Shown piece by piece: positions 1 to 6,979 of a stretch of DNA of 7,223 nt. The DNA comes from an uncultured Bacteroidales bacterium (GTDB taxonomy: Bacteria; Bacteroidota; Bacteroidia; Bacteroidales; Porphyromonadaceae), in the NCBI GenBank assembly GCA_902489445.1, contig CABTZX010000052.1, positions 1-7,223 on the forward strand. The letters run 5' to 3'. The translations under genes and the position numbers were made by a program. The notes beneath the pieces were generated by a model. It did not search any database. It was not told where the DNA came from and saw nothing but the letters and a program-made list of their open reading frames with translations. Position 1 is the stretch's first letter. Each line of letters begins with the position of its first letter.

Positions 1-44
1 ATAGAGTATTTTCCGAAAGTCTATAGACTTTTCTCAGATAGCAC
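1..44 (+). repeat. Left arm, AT-rich outer 22-bp units
   Basis: Two contiguous 22-bp units (1-22 and 23-44) both begin ATAGA and lie in exact register with the GC-richer units that start at 45. The junction between them forms the perfect 16-bp palindrome AAAGTCTATAGACTTT (16-31). The first 54 bases of the window match the reverse complement of 7146-7199 at 49 of 54 positions without gaps (hand count). The array is cut by the window edge, so more AT-rich units may lie outside. Confidence 0.85.
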
Positions 45-330
45 CATACAAACGCTCCGACACCTCCCATCCCCCGCTCCGTTTCCTTCGTACAAACGAT
101 CTGTCACCTCCCATCTTCTGCCCCATCATTACCCATCCCCCACTCCGTTCCCATCGTACAAACGCTCCGACACCTCCCATCCGCTACTTCGCTTCCTCCG
201 TAGAAATGATCTGCATTCATCCATCATCTGCCTCAACATCTTCCATCCCCTGCTTCGCTTCCTGCGCATAAACGATTCACTATCTCTCGTCCTCTGTTCC
301 AAAAGCTCTCTACTTTCGCCCCGTTCCTTC
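45..330 (+). repeat. Left arm, tandem 22-bp minisatellite-like array
   Basis: About thirteen contiguous 22-bp units start at 45, 67, 89, 111, 133, 155, 177, 199, 221, 243, 265, 287 and 309. Three unit types are visible. Type A begins CGTACAAACG (45, 89, 155, 199, 265). Types B and C begin CCATC, with C usually carrying a CTCCG or CTTCG core. The order is A-C, A-B-C, A-C, A-B-C, then a decayed A-B-C, giving a higher-order period of 110 bp (44+66). Units after 265 are increasingly degenerate and the register is lost after about 330. There are no unique spacers. The organisation resembles the P. gingivalis BrickBuilt MITE minisatellite, whose unit I recall as 23 nt rather than 22. Short reading frames on the minus strand (129-527) are by-products of the repeat, because 66 bp is 22 codons. 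Confidence 0.85.
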
Positions 331-514
331 CATATAGGTGAACCGGTATCATCGGGGAATTTGTTCCGTATATTCGGTAGTTTATACTCCATTTTATCGC
401 GATAAAGGAGCGGTAAATAGACATTTATGGATAAGGGAACCCATAGGGAACGTTGTAGACGGAGGAACACATGCGGAGAGTTATTTGGAGGAGCGTACAG
501 ACAGCAAGCAGAGG
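331..514. other. Non-coding stretch with a perfect 14-bp palindrome
   Basis: I see no credible gene between the left repeat array and the receptor's terminator. The only distinct site is the perfect palindrome TTTATCGCGATAAA at 393-406. It is flanked by CTCC (387-390) and GGAG (407-410), which extend the dyad with a two-base bulge. It could be an operator or a small hairpin. No neighbouring reading frame or clear promoter tells which. Confidence 0.4.
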
Positions 515-556
515 AATATAAAAGCAAAGCAGGGACGCACAGATGTGCATCCCTGC
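515..556 (-). terminator. Rho-independent terminator of the receptor gene
   Basis: GCAGGGA (529-535) pairs with TCCCTGC (550-556), and GCAC (537-540) with GTGC (545-548). One C/A mismatch separates the two helices and the loop is AGAT. Read on the minus strand, the hairpin is followed by TTTGCTTTTATATT, a T-rich tract. It lies about 125 bp beyond the receptor stop codon in the same direction, so the receptor message would have a long 3' untranslated region. Confidence 0.75.
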
Positions 557-590
557 CGGTGTTGATAATGCGTCTTTCTACGCTCCAGAT

Positions 591-667
591 TTGTTCCGAT
601 CAGCTCCAATCAAGTGCTATTACTTCGTAACCGGAGCTAATAGTTCGGGAGGGAGAATCCGGAACAA
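591..667 (-). other. Foldable segment in the receptor 3' UTR
   Basis: Two nested complementary pairs lie between the receptor stop codon and its terminator. The outer pair is TTGTTCCGAT (591-600) with ATCCGGAACAA (657-667), with one bulged base. The inner pair is AGCTCC (602-607) with GGAGCT (633-638). No T tract follows in either direction, so it is not an obvious terminator. It may be a structured 3' UTR element or a remnant of an old repeat. Confidence 0.35.
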
Positions 668-680
668 CTTGGGGGAGTGC

Positions 681-3272
681 TTAGAAGCGGTACTGAACGC
701 CGCAGTAGAAGGTTCGCGGCGAGAGCGGTCCGTATATGTAAGCACTATCGCGAGAAGCTCCAAAATCGTAGTCCTTCTGCATAGAGTTGAACATATTGGA
801 TATGCCGGCATTAACTTGGATTTTGGATGCGAGCAGATCAAATTCGTAGGAAAGCTTAGCGCCAAGTTCAAAGAATGTGGGCGTTTTCTTCAACTCATCA
901 ATACGTATGGTTCGGTTTTTCTCGTCAATTCCGTTGGCCACAAAGTAGGATTCAAACTTACTTGCATCGTTACCGGCAAGACGATCCGAAACAGCGGCTC
1001 CGGCTCCATACTCAATAACGTGTGGAGCAAACATCGGTCCGGTTATGTTTCCGTTCAGAGCGAGATTGAAGCCTTCGAACAATTCGGCACTCAGCGTAAA
1101 GTAGCCGTACGCTTTCGGGGTTCGCATAATGCGGTCGGAGGTTAGCTTGTCGGTCTTTACGGCGCCATCTTCAAGCATTGGCATTCCGTTAGGATCGAAA
1201 AGAGCATGTTCCCCCCATTCTTCGGGACGATCGTATTTGTTTTCGGCGATCGTAGCTCCCAGTTGCAACTGTAGGAAGCGCCAAGCGAGTCGAGCCTCAA
1301 AGTTCGCCCCATAGATGCGTGCCCCTTGTCCATTGACACGTTCAAAACGTTGAATTCCATCGTTAAGCATAGGCATTTCCTGAAGAACAAATACGTCCGT
1401 AATGCGGTTGAAAAAGGCTTCCACAAGGAAGTTTGCCGAAAAACCACGACTCTTTACGTAAAAGTCACCGCTGATGTTGAACGAATGACTCGATTCGGGG
1501 TTAAGGTCTTTGCCATTAATTATCTTCTGAGCTTCACCGCCCACAACGGCTACATGCAGGTCTTCGTCAAATATTTGTGGTGCACGGAAGCCTTTCGCAT
1601 AAGAGGCTCTCAGATTGATATCCTTAATGGGATTGTAGCGCAAAGTAACGCGTGGGCAGAAGATTGGCTTCTTTACGATGGAATGCTCGTCCAAACGTGT
1701 ACCGAAAAGGAGGGAAAACATATCGTTTTTCCATTCGATTTGGGCGAGTTGGCTCCAGATGTTGAGCTTTTGACAGAGAGCTGGGTAATTGGATTGGATC
1801 ACTCCGTCCTTTACTATTACGTTGCCGTTTTCGTCCTTAGCCGGAATCCATTGGCGGATGGGCATTCTGTCGTGCAAATGATCGTAGGTATATTCGGCAC
1901 CGACGAGGATTTGTGCCGGCATAAAGAGCAAATGCTTAAAATCGTAGGAATACTGAACCCCTCCGTTAATCGTAAGACCGTTGGTGTGTCCGTTATTTTC
2001 GCCCCACGCTTCCTTGGGGATGGGATAGCCCACTTCGCCCAAGGCATGGCCTTTTTCGTCAGTTTGGTTGCCAATACCTCCGTAATAGCTTTCGCGAGCA
2101 ACGCTCTGTCCGGAAACGAAAGCCTGCAAGTGATGCTTGTAATCGGAAGAAAAGAGGTCAAACTTACCGCTACCGCTGTAGATGGTGTGCCGAACGTGTT
2201 CCGATACGGCAGCTACGTGATCGGGGAGTTCTTCTACATGGTCGCCACCTCGGCGATCTTCGCGAATAGCATGAAATTCGGTGGAGAGCTGTGTATAGTC
2301 GGTTGTTTTAAGATACGTGCGCGTTCCAAATGATTGAGAGTTCAGTAAACCGAGTTCGCTGAATCCATCGCCGTTAACATCCCAAGGCTTGCGATTGCGC
2401 GCTTGTCCGAATACCATTGCTCCGGCGCGATTATTGTTGCTTACTAAAGATGCGTTGAAGCTGACATTGTTATCCGGCTTGCTCATTCCGGTAAAGGAAA
2501 GCGATTCCTTAAAGCTAAAGCTGTTACCGGTAGGGGCTTTAGTAATGATGTTCACTACACCGCCAATGGCAGAAGATCCGTATAGAGCCGATCCGCCTCC
2601 GCGCACAACTTCCACGCGTTCAACCATATTGGTGGGGATTTGCTCTATACCATAAATGCCCGCCAAAGCACTGAGAATGGGGCGGCTATCAATGAGGATT
2701 TGCGTGTAACGTCCGTCCAATCCGTTTATTCGAACCTGGTTAAAGCCGCAGTTTTGGCAATTATTTTCCACACGAAGACCGGGTTGGAAGGAAAGCCCCT
2801 GCAAGAGGTTGTTGGCATTGATGCGTGCGAACAGCTTTTCGTCCGCAATACTTACTACCGTAGGAGCCAAGCGACGTAGCGTTTCCTGCCGGTTAGCGGT
2901 GACAACCACTTCGTCCATATTAATTACATCCTCCACGGCTCCGAAGTTTATTTCGTGTGTTACCCCACGTTCAACCGAAATCTCTTTTTCCTGGCTCTGA
3001 TAGCCAACACCTCGCAAAACGAGAGTAATCTTACCAGGCTTGAGGTTCTTCAGGAAATAGTGTCCTGTGCCGTCGGTAGTAGTGCCAAAGGTGGTGCCTT
3101 TAATCTGAATGGTCATACCCGGAAGATGCTCGTGGGAAATGGCATCTACAACGTGTCCGATTACGTTGGCATCGCTAAGTGCGTGATGCTTGTTCTGCGC
3201 TGATAATGCCGTGCAGAAGCAAAGTGCAAATAGTAATAATAGAGTTCTTTTCATTTTGTTATTCCGTTTCAT
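681..3272 (-). CDS. TonB-dependent outer-membrane receptor
   Basis: A complete 863-residue receptor that would import a small nutrient across the outer membrane using TonB/ExbB/ExbD energy. A signal peptide runs to LSA|Q (25/26). Residues about 36-113 form a carboxypeptidase-regulatory-like beta-sandwich typical of Bacteroidota receptors. DEVVVTANR (120-128) is the TonB-box-like segment. The plug spans about 130-246 and includes ERVEVVRGGGSALYGSSAIG (218-237) and NIITK. The rest is the beta-barrel, ending in a C-terminal strand with aromatic YRF. The plug carries a CQNCG motif (C172, C175). The barrel has GFRAP (561-565), H573 and a degenerate NPxL/PE segment (591-594), vaguely like haem and siderophore receptors. 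Substrate is not determinable: iron, haem, cobalamin and copper are all possible. The outermost in-frame ATG is used here, but the second Met (M7, position 3254) fits the signal peptide and promoter spacing better. The gene is single, divergent from the protease, with no frameshift seen. Confidence 0.93.
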   Translation of the reverse strand: MKRNNKMKRTLLLLFALCFCTALSAQNKHHALSDANVIGHVVDAISHEHLPGMTIQIKGTTFGTTTDGTGHYFLKNLKPGKITLVLRGVGYQSQEKEISVERGVTHEINFGAVEDVINMDEVVVTANRQETLRRLAPTVVSIADEKLFARINANNLLQGLSFQPGLRVENNCQNCGFNQVRINGLDGRYTQILIDSRPILSALAGIYGIEQIPTNMVERVEVVRGGGSALYGSSAIGGVVNIITKAPTGNSFSFKESLSFTGMSKPDNNVSFNASLVSNNNRAGAMVFGQARNRKPWDVNGDGFSELGLLNSQSFGTRTYLKTTDYTQLSTEFHAIREDRRGGDHVEELPDHVAAVSEHVRHTIYSGSGKFDLFSSDYKHHLQAFVSGQSVARESYYGGIGNQTDEKGHALGEVGYPIPKEAWGENNGHTNGLTINGGVQYSYDFKHLLFMPAQILVGAEYTYDHLHDRMPIRQWIPAKDENGNVIVKDGVIQSNYPALCQKLNIWSQLAQIEWKNDMFSLLFGTRLDEHSIVKKPIFCPRVTLRYNPIKDINLRASYAKGFRAPQIFDEDLHVAVVGGEAQKIINGKDLNPESSHSFNISGDFYVKSRGFSANFLVEAFFNRITDVFVLQEMPMLNDGIQRFERVNGQGARIYGANFEARLAWRFLQLQLGATIAENKYDRPEEWGEHALFDPNGMPMLEDGAVKTDKLTSDRIMRTPKAYGYFTLSAELFEGFNLALNGNITGPMFAPHVIEYGAGAAVSDRLAGNDASKFESYFVANGIDEKNRTIRIDELKKTPTFFELGAKLSYEFDLLASKIQVNAGISNMFNSMQKDYDFGASRDSAYIYGPLSPRTFYCGVQYRF

Positions 3273-3287
3273 TTTATTCTATCGCCG

Positions 3288-3318
3288 CAAAGGTATAACG
3301 ATAGAGATGCCTCTGCAA
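3288..3318 (-). promoter_or_regulatory. Bacteroidota-type promoter of the receptor gene
   Basis: On the minus strand, a TTG -33 core (3318-3316) is followed after 20 bp by TACCTTTG (3295-3288). This matches the Bacteroidota primary-sigma pattern TTTG-N19-21-TAnnTTTG. Transcription would begin near 3280-3284. The leader would be only about 10 nt if translation starts at 3272, or nearly 30 nt if it starts at M7 (3254). Confidence 0.7.
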
Positions 3319-3408
3319 TACATATTGTAAGGTAATAAGTCGAATTCGATACCTACAAATAGGCATTATACGAGCTTATTAGGAGCGGTCTCTTCTTGTA
3401 ATAGGCAT
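3307..3408. promoter_or_regulatory. Candidate operators in the divergent promoter region
   Basis: AATAGGCAT occurs twice in direct orientation (3358-3366 and 3400-3408), 42 bp apart, about four helical turns. A related inverted copy, ATGCCTCT (3307-3314), lies inside the spacer between the receptor's -33 and -7 boxes. Between these sites is a perfect 10-bp palindrome, TCGAATTCGA (3340-3349). The arrangement suits a regulator acting on both divergent genes, but no regulator is encoded here and the motif matches no site I recognise. Confidence 0.4.
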
Positions 3409-3436
3409 CTTTAATCTCCCTTATCCCTTTATTCAT

Positions 3437-3444
3437 TACCTTTG
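3437..3444 (+). promoter_or_regulatory. Putative -7 box of the protease gene
   Basis: TACCTTTG fits the TAnnTTTG -7 consensus and is identical to the receptor's box on the other strand. It would give a leader of about 45 nt before the ATG at 3497. No TTG lies at the expected -33 distance, where the sequence reads TTTAATC. The promoter may be weak or depend on an activator. Confidence 0.5.
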
Positions 3445-3496
3445 TTGTCGTGGAATTGAAGAAACAGAAGAACTGCAATAATAAAACAATTAAGCA

Positions 3497-6400
3497 ATGA
3501 GATCAACAAAATCGCTATTCGCTACACTAATCATCGCTGTAGGGGTACTGCTTCCGCAAGCATTCACTGCTCGGGCTCAGGAATCCTTTGGCGGCACCCC
3601 TCCATCCTTTGCGGCAACAACAAGTTTGTTGCGCAGTGGAGAACTTACTCCAAATGTAATAAGAGTGCGTCCGGACTTCAATCCCGAAGATGCTATCAGT
3701 ACCAACACCTGGGCAGCAACTTCTTCAGATGGAATTGCTACGATGCCACTTCAAGTTGGACGGGTAATAGATCAAAAGATTGATTTTATCAAGGCGGCAC
3801 GGAAAAGCACCGTAAATGGGAGAACCATATACACGCTTCGTATTGAATCAGAAGGTGCTAAGAGTATGATTCTCTACTACGATGATTTCTATATTCCCGA
3901 AGGCGGTGGAGAACTGTTTATCTATACACCGGACCGTGTAAATCTGTTGGGTTCATACACTCATGCTACCCATAGAGAACATGGTGCATTTGCTAACGAA
4001 CCTCTGCCAGGGGATGTTGTTATTATGGAGTATGCTCCTTATCTTTCGGCAACTGAAGCACAGTTGCCCTCAATTAAGATTTCCGGAGTGGGCTATATCT
4101 ACCACAGTACAGAAAAGAATCAGCTCCGCGACCAAACCGATACGGGAGAAGACCACTCTGCTTCCTCTTGCCAAATTGAGATAAATTGCCCGGAAGGAGA
4201 CGAATGGCAAACACAAAAGGCCGCTGTCGCACAGATATGGATGGTTTTTGACAAGTTTGTCAGTTTGTGTACAGGAACATTACTCAACAATACGGCTCAG
4301 GACTTCAAACCCTACATTATATCGGCTGCCCACTGTATCATGAAGCCTGACCTTGCTCAAGATAAGTTGGATGAATGGATGTTCACGTTCCATTACGAAA
4401 AACCGGGCTGCAGCAAGGCCGGTATTGGCGTAACACGTGGTCGTACTATGGTGGGATGCCAGCTTAGGAGCTTTATTGATATCAACGGAAAGAGTGATGG
4501 TCTCTTGTTAGAACTTAATAAGGAAATACCTAAGGCTTTCCGCGTTTTCTATAGTGGTTGGGATCGTTCTAGCAAGATTCCGGGACACGTTGTGGGCATT
4601 CATCATCCGTCAGGCGACTCAAAGAAGATTTCTGTAAACGAAGAAGATGTTCTTCTTTACCAATGGGGCCCTGATAATGATGGTAATATTGGAGGTGTTT
4701 CCGACCACTTCCGCTTCCCATTTGCCAAAGGCGGTACGGAAAGTGGTAGTAGCGGTTCGCCTCTGTTTAACCAAAAGAAATTGTTTGTAGGCACATTAAC
4801 AGGCGGTACGGGCGGATGTAACAACTTCTGCTGGTACGGACGCTTAAACTCCCACTGGAACAAGTACAAAAAGGATGGAAATACCCTCTTTTCAATGGAT
4901 ACTTTCCTAGATCCTTCCGGTACGGGGTCTGAAACATTAGAAGGAATATGGCGTGATGATTTGCGTCCCTTGGATGCCATCACAGACTTGAAAGTATCGC
5001 TTTCCGAAGATGCGAAAACGGTAAACGTAGCTTGGAAACCTGTTGCTACCGATAAGCTTCCTGCTCATTGGAGCGTTAATTACCGTATTTTCCGTAACGG
5101 GCTCTACTTGGAAGGTAAAGATCTGCCTGCAGATGCCTCCTCGTACAGTGAAAGCGTTGAAGACGCCAGAAGCAATACAAACGGAGAAGGCCACGCTGTT
5201 TATGCAGTACAAGCTCGCTACACATTTGGCGGAGACAAGATTCCAGATGATGGCTACAACAATGGTACAGACTATACGTTTGCTGATGCCGATAAGGTAC
5301 AAATGGGTGTATATCTGGGTGATGTTAAGCGCGAAGTGACTCCCAAAGTAACAGAAACAGAAAAAGGAGTTGAAATTACTTGGAACGAACCCGGAAACTT
5401 GCAGGAAGTATCCCTCTTTGGTTACCCATCTAATCTCAATCCTAAGGAACCTCCTTTCAATTCGCTCAAATTCGGCCAACTGGGTATTCCTGAACGAGTA
5501 CAGTTGTTCTCCAAGTTTAGAGCCGATGAAATGGTTAACTATGACAATTCGCCCATGTACATTTCCGCTGTTAGCATTATACCTACCGGAAAAACGTCCG
5601 ATTTGCGTATATGCATTATGAATGGTCCGGCGGAAACGTTGATTGAAGAAAATGTAGTTATTCCGGATAACTGGAAACCCGGGGAATGGGTTACTGTAGA
5701 ACTGAACAAGCCTTACAAAGTGAATCCCAATCAGTTCCTTTTTGCCGGTGCTTCTTTCAATAACAAGGAAGAAAAAACAACCAAGATTTGCTACATGGAT
5801 GGCACGAACGATGAGTTGTGCAAATATCGTGGCTCCCTAATGAGAATCACTATCGATCCGTACACTCTCTTGGTTCGTATGAATCAGGTTGACGCTGAAC
5901 TAAACGGATACTTAGCCGTACGCCTCACCCTTTCCACATCAGCCGAAAAGTACACGGAAGAATCTGAAACGAGCGTATTTGTACGTACGAATACAGCAGT
6001 TCCTTTCCCTCTCGTTAAGGGATATATCGTAAAGAAGAATGGCCAAACGCTCCGAGAATTAGGACGCGACAGGAATTCTACCACGGATAAGAGCGGTTCT
6101 AAAAACGATAAATACAAGGTTATCGTGCAATACGAAACACCAACGGGCACTGATGCACCGCAACTAGCCTCAAGTGTGGCTCCTTCCGTGTATCCCACGC
6201 AACTTGCTACTGATGGCATCTTGAATATTGTCAATGTAGAACGTGTGGAAAACGTTTCCGTGTACTCGGTTGACGGCAAGAAGCTTCTCGCCATCGATCA
6301 TCCCGATGCACGTATTGATCTTGCCGAACTTGCAGAAGGAAACTACCTTGTAGTGCTGACAACCGAAAGCGGTTCGATTACGGAACGTATCTTCCGTTAA
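3497..6400 (+). CDS. Secreted lysyl-endopeptidase-family serine protease with T9SS C-terminal domain
   Basis: A complete 967-residue secreted protease of the S1 lysyl-endopeptidase group (Achromobacter protease I, P. gingivalis PepK). The signal peptide ends at ARA|Q (27/28). A propeptide spans about 28-220. The catalytic domain covers about 222-484, with triad H279 (SAAHC), D334 (KSDGLLLEL) and S421 (GSSGSP). All six disulfide cysteines of Achromobacter protease I are matched (C225-C441, C231-C305, C258-C280), and C321 and C445 are extra. Pocket Trp169 is kept (W390), but His210 becomes T435 and the specificity residue Asp225 aligns with C445, so Lys specificity is doubtful. A fibronectin-III-like module follows (about 494-590), then a beta-rich module (about 615-815) of the kind seen in Bacteroidota secreted proteases. 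A type IX sorting domain closes the protein (about 893-967), with VYSVDGKKL, LAEGNYLVVL and a basic RIFR end. It would pass Sec, then T9SS, to the surface. ATG at 3497 is supported by the signal peptide. Possibly a PepK orthologue or paralogue. Confidence 0.93.
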   Translation: MRSTKSLFATLIIAVGVLLPQAFTARAQESFGGTPPSFAATTSLLRSGELTPNVIRVRPDFNPEDAISTNTWAATSSDGIATMPLQVGRVIDQKIDFIKAARKSTVNGRTIYTLRIESEGAKSMILYYDDFYIPEGGGELFIYTPDRVNLLGSYTHATHREHGAFANEPLPGDVVIMEYAPYLSATEAQLPSIKISGVGYIYHSTEKNQLRDQTDTGEDHSASSCQIEINCPEGDEWQTQKAAVAQIWMVFDKFVSLCTGTLLNNTAQDFKPYIISAAHCIMKPDLAQDKLDEWMFTFHYEKPGCSKAGIGVTRGRTMVGCQLRSFIDINGKSDGLLLELNKEIPKAFRVFYSGWDRSSKIPGHVVGIHHPSGDSKKISVNEEDVLLYQWGPDNDGNIGGVSDHFRFPFAKGGTESGSSGSPLFNQKKLFVGTLTGGTGGCNNFCWYGRLNSHWNKYKKDGNTLFSMDTFLDPSGTGSETLEGIWRDDLRPLDAITDLKVSLSEDAKTVNVAWKPVATDKLPAHWSVNYRIFRNGLYLEGKDLPADASSYSESVEDARSNTNGEGHAVYAVQARYTFGGDKIPDDGYNNGTDYTFADADKVQMGVYLGDVKREVTPKVTETEKGVEITWNEPGNLQEVSLFGYPSNLNPKEPPFNSLKFGQLGIPERVQLFSKFRADEMVNYDNSPMYISAVSIIPTGKTSDLRICIMNGPAETLIEENVVIPDNWKPGEWVTVELNKPYKVNPNQFLFAGASFNNKEEKTTKICYMDGTNDELCKYRGSLMRITIDPYTLLVRMNQVDAELNGYLAVRLTLSTSAEKYTEESETSVFVRTNTAVPFPLVKGYIVKKNGQTLRELGRDRNSTTDKSGSKNDKYKVIVQYETPTGTDAPQLASSVAPSVYPTQLATDGILNIVNVERVENVSVYSVDGKKLLAIDHPDARIDLAELAEGNYLVVLTTESGSITERIFR

Positions 6401-6445
6401 ACGAAAATTGCTCGAAGTGTCACAATGCGCTTCGGAAGAAATATT

Positions 6446-6481
6446 GAAGCCTTGGGATACCTATCCCAGGGCTTCTTTTTT
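6446..6481 (+). terminator. Rho-independent terminator of the protease gene
   Basis: GAAGCC (6446-6451) pairs with GGCTTC (6470-6475). Inside it TGGGAT pairs with ATCCCA across an ACCT loop, with one T-G wobble between the helices. A run of T (6474-6481) follows directly. It lies about 45 bp after the protease stop codon, so the protease is transcribed alone. Confidence 0.9.
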
Positions 6482-6979
6482 AAGCACCACATCTGTAAGT
6501 GGTTCTCAAAAGACGTTGTTTCACCATTGTGTCTATGTGTATATAAATATCAATTGAAACCCCCAAACGTAGCCCCAATATAAGATTAGTCTGGATTTCG
6601 TCTCTCAACGGAAGCCCTTCAATACTTTCAATTCGGGTAACTTTCTACCCTGAATTTGTCTCTTAGGATATTCCTCACTCTCGATTTATCCTCTCGCTTC
6701 TTCAGTTTAGTTCGGATTAACTCCGATAGAAGCAATGGCAGTACACACTCGCCTTCTCTACCGATACGCTTTCACTTTTTCGTTTGAAAACATCCTATAA
6801 ACTCCAATGAATTCCAACGAAGGAGCTTGGTGTATGTATCGCAGATCTTATCTTATTGATGTTCCCTTCCCCCATTTACCTACCAATTATCACTGATTTA
6901 TCGTCATTAAAAGTCAGTACATAAACCGCTAAATCCGAGGTAAACAAACCTCCGTGCGGGAAGAATCGTCAATCCATCC
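6482..6979. other. Non-coding stretch with one hairpin
   Basis: No credible gene is seen in about 480 bp: reading frames are short and lack any recognisable protein feature. The only clear structure is an imperfect hairpin at 6630-6656, where AATTC (6630-6634) and GGGTA (6635-6639) pair with GAATT and TACCC around an ACTTTC loop, with one bulged T. No T tract follows, so it is not a standard terminator. A TAnnTTTG-like box on the minus strand (TACGTTTG, 6571-6564) has no matching -33 element. Confidence 0.45.

Noticed and set aside
1..330. CRISPR array
   Set aside because: The 22-bp units are contiguous, mutually similar and lack unique spacers. No cas gene is present.
129..527. Minus-strand 132-residue protein gene
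   Set aside because: Most of it reads through the 22-bp units and inherits their periodicity. It has no recognisable domain, and no promoter was identified for it.
543..1145. Plus-strand 200-residue reading frame
   Set aside because: Mostly antisense to the receptor C-terminus, with no recognisable features.
1326..2333. Plus-strand 335-residue reading frame
   Set aside because: It lies wholly antisense to the well-supported receptor gene and shows no recognisable domain or start context, so it is a codon-structure shadow.
4937..5479. Minus-strand 180-residue reading frame
   Set aside because: Antisense shadow inside the protease gene, without signal peptide or known motif.
6482..6979. tRNA, rRNA or riboswitch in the gene-free stretch
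   Set aside because: No cloverleaf, rRNA-like sequence or familiar riboswitch core was recognised. Only one short imperfect hairpin is present.
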